Assembly: GCA_937926145.1 (NCBI GenBank)
Contig: CALANW010000013.1
Span: 1-16,172 of the forward strand
From: an uncultured Ruminococcus sp.
Lineage (GTDB): Bacteria > Bacillota > Clostridia > Oscillospirales > Ruminococcaceae
Direction of reading: 5' to 3'
Length of the DNA: 16,172 bases
The notes under the pieces were generated by a model, which was not told the DNA's origin, made no database searches, and saw only the letters and a list, made by a program, of their open reading frames with translations. The position numbers and the translations under genes are program-made. This document shows, one piece after another, positions 14,901 through 16,172 of the stretch; the stretch's first letter is position 1; each line of letters opens with the position of its first letter.

Positions 14901-16022
14901 ATATCTGTAAAGCGTATATGCAAAAATACCATAGCTTTCAGGTCTGAATGAAAGTATCTTGGAAATAAGAAACTTTTCTTCGGCAGAACCCTGCGGGCCT
15001 GAAAAATCCTTCTGTTCAAGGTCTTTCATAAGCGAAACGTAGTCACTGTCTGAATTAACGGAATAGCTGTACTCAAAGAGATCAGACTTTGTGAGTGCAT
15101 CGGTAAATGCTATCTTCACTGCAGCCATAGCAGTGCTGTTTCCGTCAATATTGATACCGTGTGATTTTTCCTTAAGTTCTTCTTCCGAAAGATCTATGTA
15201 CTTGTTTACATACTCGGAAACAAACTTGTCAAGAGTAATTGTAACGCCGTTGTTTGAAAGCACTTCAACAGCAAGCTTTCTGATAAATTCATCAGCAGAG
15301 AATTCAAATTCTGAAGCCTTAAAAATTTCGTCAGCTTCGGAAAGTTCACCTGCAATAGCGTTAAACTGTTCAAAAAGAACATCGGTTTTCAGTATTCTTG
15401 TGGTTTTGCCGTCAATGATGACCTTTTTATCAAAAAGATCAAATGTAAGGTCATTCGTATCTGCAAAATCAGGCGCTTCATCAACACATTTTGCAAGATA
15501 CTTATCAACACATTTCTGAATATATTCAGCATCAAGCGTGATTATCTCACCGATCTCTGCTTTGTTCCAGAAGAATGTATTATTGATTTTCTTGAAATGA
15601 AGAACTCTGTTGGTAAGGGGAGTGACAGGAGCGTATCTTTTGCCCTTTTCACGCATATATGCTTCGCTTACAACAATAGTATCATTCTTTCCGTTTATCA
15701 TCCAATCCTCGGCATAGAATGCGTTCTCAGCCATAATATCGGTAAGATAAACATAACCGTTCTCGGCAGCTATCTCTCTCGCTCTTGTGATATTGAAAGA
15801 CTGCCATTCTTCATTGTCGGCAGACATTAAAAGCATATCGGAATAACGGCAGATATTAAGTCCGTTGCTCTTAGCTTCCTCGTCAGAACATCTGCATATC
15901 AATTCATTTTTCTGGGTAGGATGACATATAAATTTAGCTTCGGAAAAGCACTTGTTTTCGAGTTCATCGGCAAAAGCAAAGCATTTTTCCTTAAATACGT
16001 CATACTGATTAAATACGTCCAT
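11973..16022 (-). CDS. large repeat protein with PH-like domain and C-terminal zinc ribbon, function unknown
   Basis: A 1349-residue protein I do not recognise as a named family. Residues 1-480 are mixed alpha/beta, with several cysteines near the start and no motif I know. Residues 481-1098 hold at least twelve helical repeats of 51 residues, plus a half repeat. Residues 1144-1240 look like a small beta-rich bacterial PH-type domain (GFALTTEYFYFINKGVFNRI). Residues 1261-1323 are an Ala/Glu/Pro-rich disordered linker. The C-terminus is a zinc ribbon with C1326, C1329, C1341 and C1344 (FCDQCGARI and KFCAECGNKL). No signal peptide or membrane segment is seen, so it is probably cytosolic. The ATG at 16022 follows GGGGG (16030-16034) by 7 nt. 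An in-frame TTG at 16043 is rejected because it lies too close to the predicted transcription start. It stands alone, with its own promoter. A scaffold or tether role is a guess. Confidence 0.9.
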   Translation of the reverse strand: MDVFNQYDVFKEKCFAFADELENKCFSEAKFICHPTQKNELICRCSDEEAKSNGLNICRYSDMLLMSADNEEWQSFNITRAREIAAENGYVYLTDIMAENAFYAEDWMINGKNDTIVVSEAYMREKGKRYAPVTPLTNRVLHFKKINNTFFWNKAEIGEIITLDAEYIQKCVDKYLAKCVDEAPDFADTNDLTFDLFDKKVIIDGKTTRILKTDVLFEQFNAIAGELSEADEIFKASEFEFSADEFIRKLAVEVLSNNGVTITLDKFVSEYVNKYIDLSEEELKEKSHGINIDGNSTAMAAVKIAFTDALTKSDLFEYSYSVNSDSDYVSLMKDLEQKDFSGPQGSAEEKFLISKILSFRPESYGIFAYTLYRYPEEEANLEKLANFWNVAPVDKASLQRVIFDSYLNADLFDENGNFVSGIKQAEIIKDELEKVNVKYGFEDRSYIDELAEYIKDADIRSRSFNGTVFDTPEAMKRAVANELELQTLCINLSALNKEELDQLKKHIEGITIDDVTKSKYLLKVKMAMNCVEESMLDQLCLGLPTLDADETIKLRDDVLKSGYAESVINAKLPDINNHLDIAFTEELDRRIAKLDDMDTAEISTLLQSVNSGRYPAVMAESYTRKIEQFADDKIKVEIDLICSGMDEFSLDMLTDAKLKLSSDKFPEKYTSSYIEEIDRLIVDYEHHEVEKLFENVDFATEEELESIKSVLSEKSYSDELIAPYMVKVAQREQTLIDEELDSMCENIENMEQDQLDELRSKINFSDKNYNSELKDKCFDRIDRREAELKNSELAERCKYIFSMNQDALNELKDVLLSGAYDESITTVYLKKVTEREDELRREELDELCSGISEMDIEQLEKLRSEIAENEEYVAISDEYYAKIDECIDNIKNAEYNKLLDTVQNMSESELEQFKSDLSDKLADNQVTLENFERGVNKIAERASALETEKLDSIIGDINTIDVDKAIYALDTIKNGDFHEDKKTERIEQLENRIKELHIENIEKLMDGVENMSKEELLAVKSKIEEYKCPLELKTKYIVKVDECLSSLAEKEVTDIIGNINNLSAKKSLDVIVRLRTMALDDTVKNKYLDMIESHIMELKNNEQRTYIMFLKQKIDEFNVSTANFLVPTLSNLFYPKYDEACKNYISVGRYELPIFLHDNSGDNGFALTTEYFYFINKGVFNRIKIDDIVSFQAKKSFVSTSIVVTERNGNTNEINCAINKNTIDGTAKAMTALVNYIRDQRSAEKMKELLENAVKERTQEIPVAAINAAVNEAPAPKTETAEPTAEAAEEKTESDEKTEEAPAADEVVEEKADEQPASEEPKPRFCDQCGARITSPNAKFCAECGNKLS
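12729..14582 (-). repeat. protein-level tandem array of twelve 51-residue helical repeats
   Basis: Within the 1349-residue protein, a pattern of E-L-D-x-L-C, then a Met or Leu seven residues later, then L-x-x-L-[KR], a tyrosine, Y-x-x-K-[IV], and a basic R-E-x-x-L end recurs. The anchor position (the C of LC or its hydrophobic substitute) falls at residues 489, 540, 591, 642, 693, 744, 797, 848, 899, 954, 1005 and 1056. The steps are 51 except for one of 53 and one of 55. A half repeat follows at about 1107. The DNA copies have diverged, so this is an old protein repeat and not a recent DNA duplication. Confidence 0.88.
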
Positions 16023-16057
16023 ATTTTTGCCCCCAAATTTCAAAATTATATATTTAT

Positions 16058-16086
16058 ATCATACCAAAATTGCCTTTAAAAGTCAA
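16058..16086 (-). promoter_or_regulatory. strong sigma-A promoter of the large repeat protein
   Basis: On the minus strand TTGACT (-35, 16081-16086) is followed by 17 bp and TATGAT (-10, 16058-16063), with TG one base upstream (extended -10). The predicted start near 16051 gives a leader of about 29 nt. This is the closest to consensus of the promoters in the window. An 8-bp inverted repeat, AAATTGCC (16067-16074) and GGCAATTT (16123-16130), flanks the -35 region and may or may not matter. Confidence 0.8.
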
Positions 16087-16133
16087 TAACTTATTGCAAT
16101 TTTAACAATAATTCTTTTTTTAGGCAATTTATT

Positions 16134-16172
16134 CTGTCTCTTATACACATCTCCGAGCCCACGAGACGTAGA
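16134..16172. other. Illumina Nextera adapter sequence, assembly artefact
   Basis: Positions 16134-16152 read CTGTCTCTTATACACATCT, the 19-bp Tn5 mosaic end used in Nextera libraries. They are followed directly by CCGAGCCCACGAGAC (16153-16167), the reverse complement of the Nextera read-2 primer tail, and then GTAGA, which would be the first bases of an i7 index. This is library adapter, not genome. Biological sequence ends at about 16133. Confidence 0.98.

Noticed and set aside
16041..16043. TTG as the start of the large repeat protein
   Set aside because: It would lie about 8 nt from the predicted transcription start with no ribosome binding site, whereas the ATG at 16022 has GGGGG 7 nt upstream.
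16134..16152. Terminus of a Tn5-like transposon
   Set aside because: The mosaic end is followed immediately by the Nextera primer tail and index bases, so it is library adapter.

Overview
The window looks like chromosomal DNA of a low-to-moderate-GC, spore-forming member of the Clostridia, most like a Ruminococcus/Oscillospiraceae-type gut or rumen bacterium. The evidence is a sipL-spoIVA spore-coat pair, Bacillota-style ribosome binding sites and sigma-A promoters, and a cytosolic GH31 alpha-xylosidase typical of plant-fibre degraders. The genus is inferred, not shown. No rRNA, tRNA, CRISPR array, transposase or phage gene was seen. The last 39 bases are Illumina Nextera adapter, so the right edge is an assembly end and not biology.

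Layout. (1) 29-4856, plus strand: a good promoter, then queA, a two-helix DUF3592-like membrane protein, tgt and an AMP-forming acyl-CoA synthetase. Spacing is tight, and two hairpins close the unit. queA and tgt make queuosine-modified tRNA; the other two genes have no evident role in that pathway. (2) 4859-5030: a 172-nt rod-like palindrome with perfect 14-bp ends, lying between convergent genes and not explained by any gene. (3) 5039-6198, minus strand: pyrB with its own promoter. It encodes an aspartate carbamoyltransferase carrying a C-terminal zinc knuckle that resembles the zinc domain of the regulatory subunit PyrI. (4) 6253-8692, minus strand: a YicI-type alpha-xylosidase with a strong terminator, a near-consensus promoter and a LacI/CcpA-type operator over its transcription start. 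(5) 8719-11960, plus strand: sipL and spoIVA, whose products are known in Clostridioides difficile to bind each other on the forespore surface. A bidirectional terminator ends the unit. (6) 11973-16086, minus strand: one 1349-residue protein of unknown function, driven by a near-consensus extended -10 promoter.

The most interesting item is the 1349-residue protein. It has about 480 unrecognised N-terminal residues, then at least twelve tandem helical repeats with a period of 51 residues (nine of eleven steps are exactly 51), then a PH-like beta domain, an Ala/Glu/Pro linker and a C-terminal four-cysteine zinc ribbon. The palindromic element and the PyrB-zinc-domain fusion come next.
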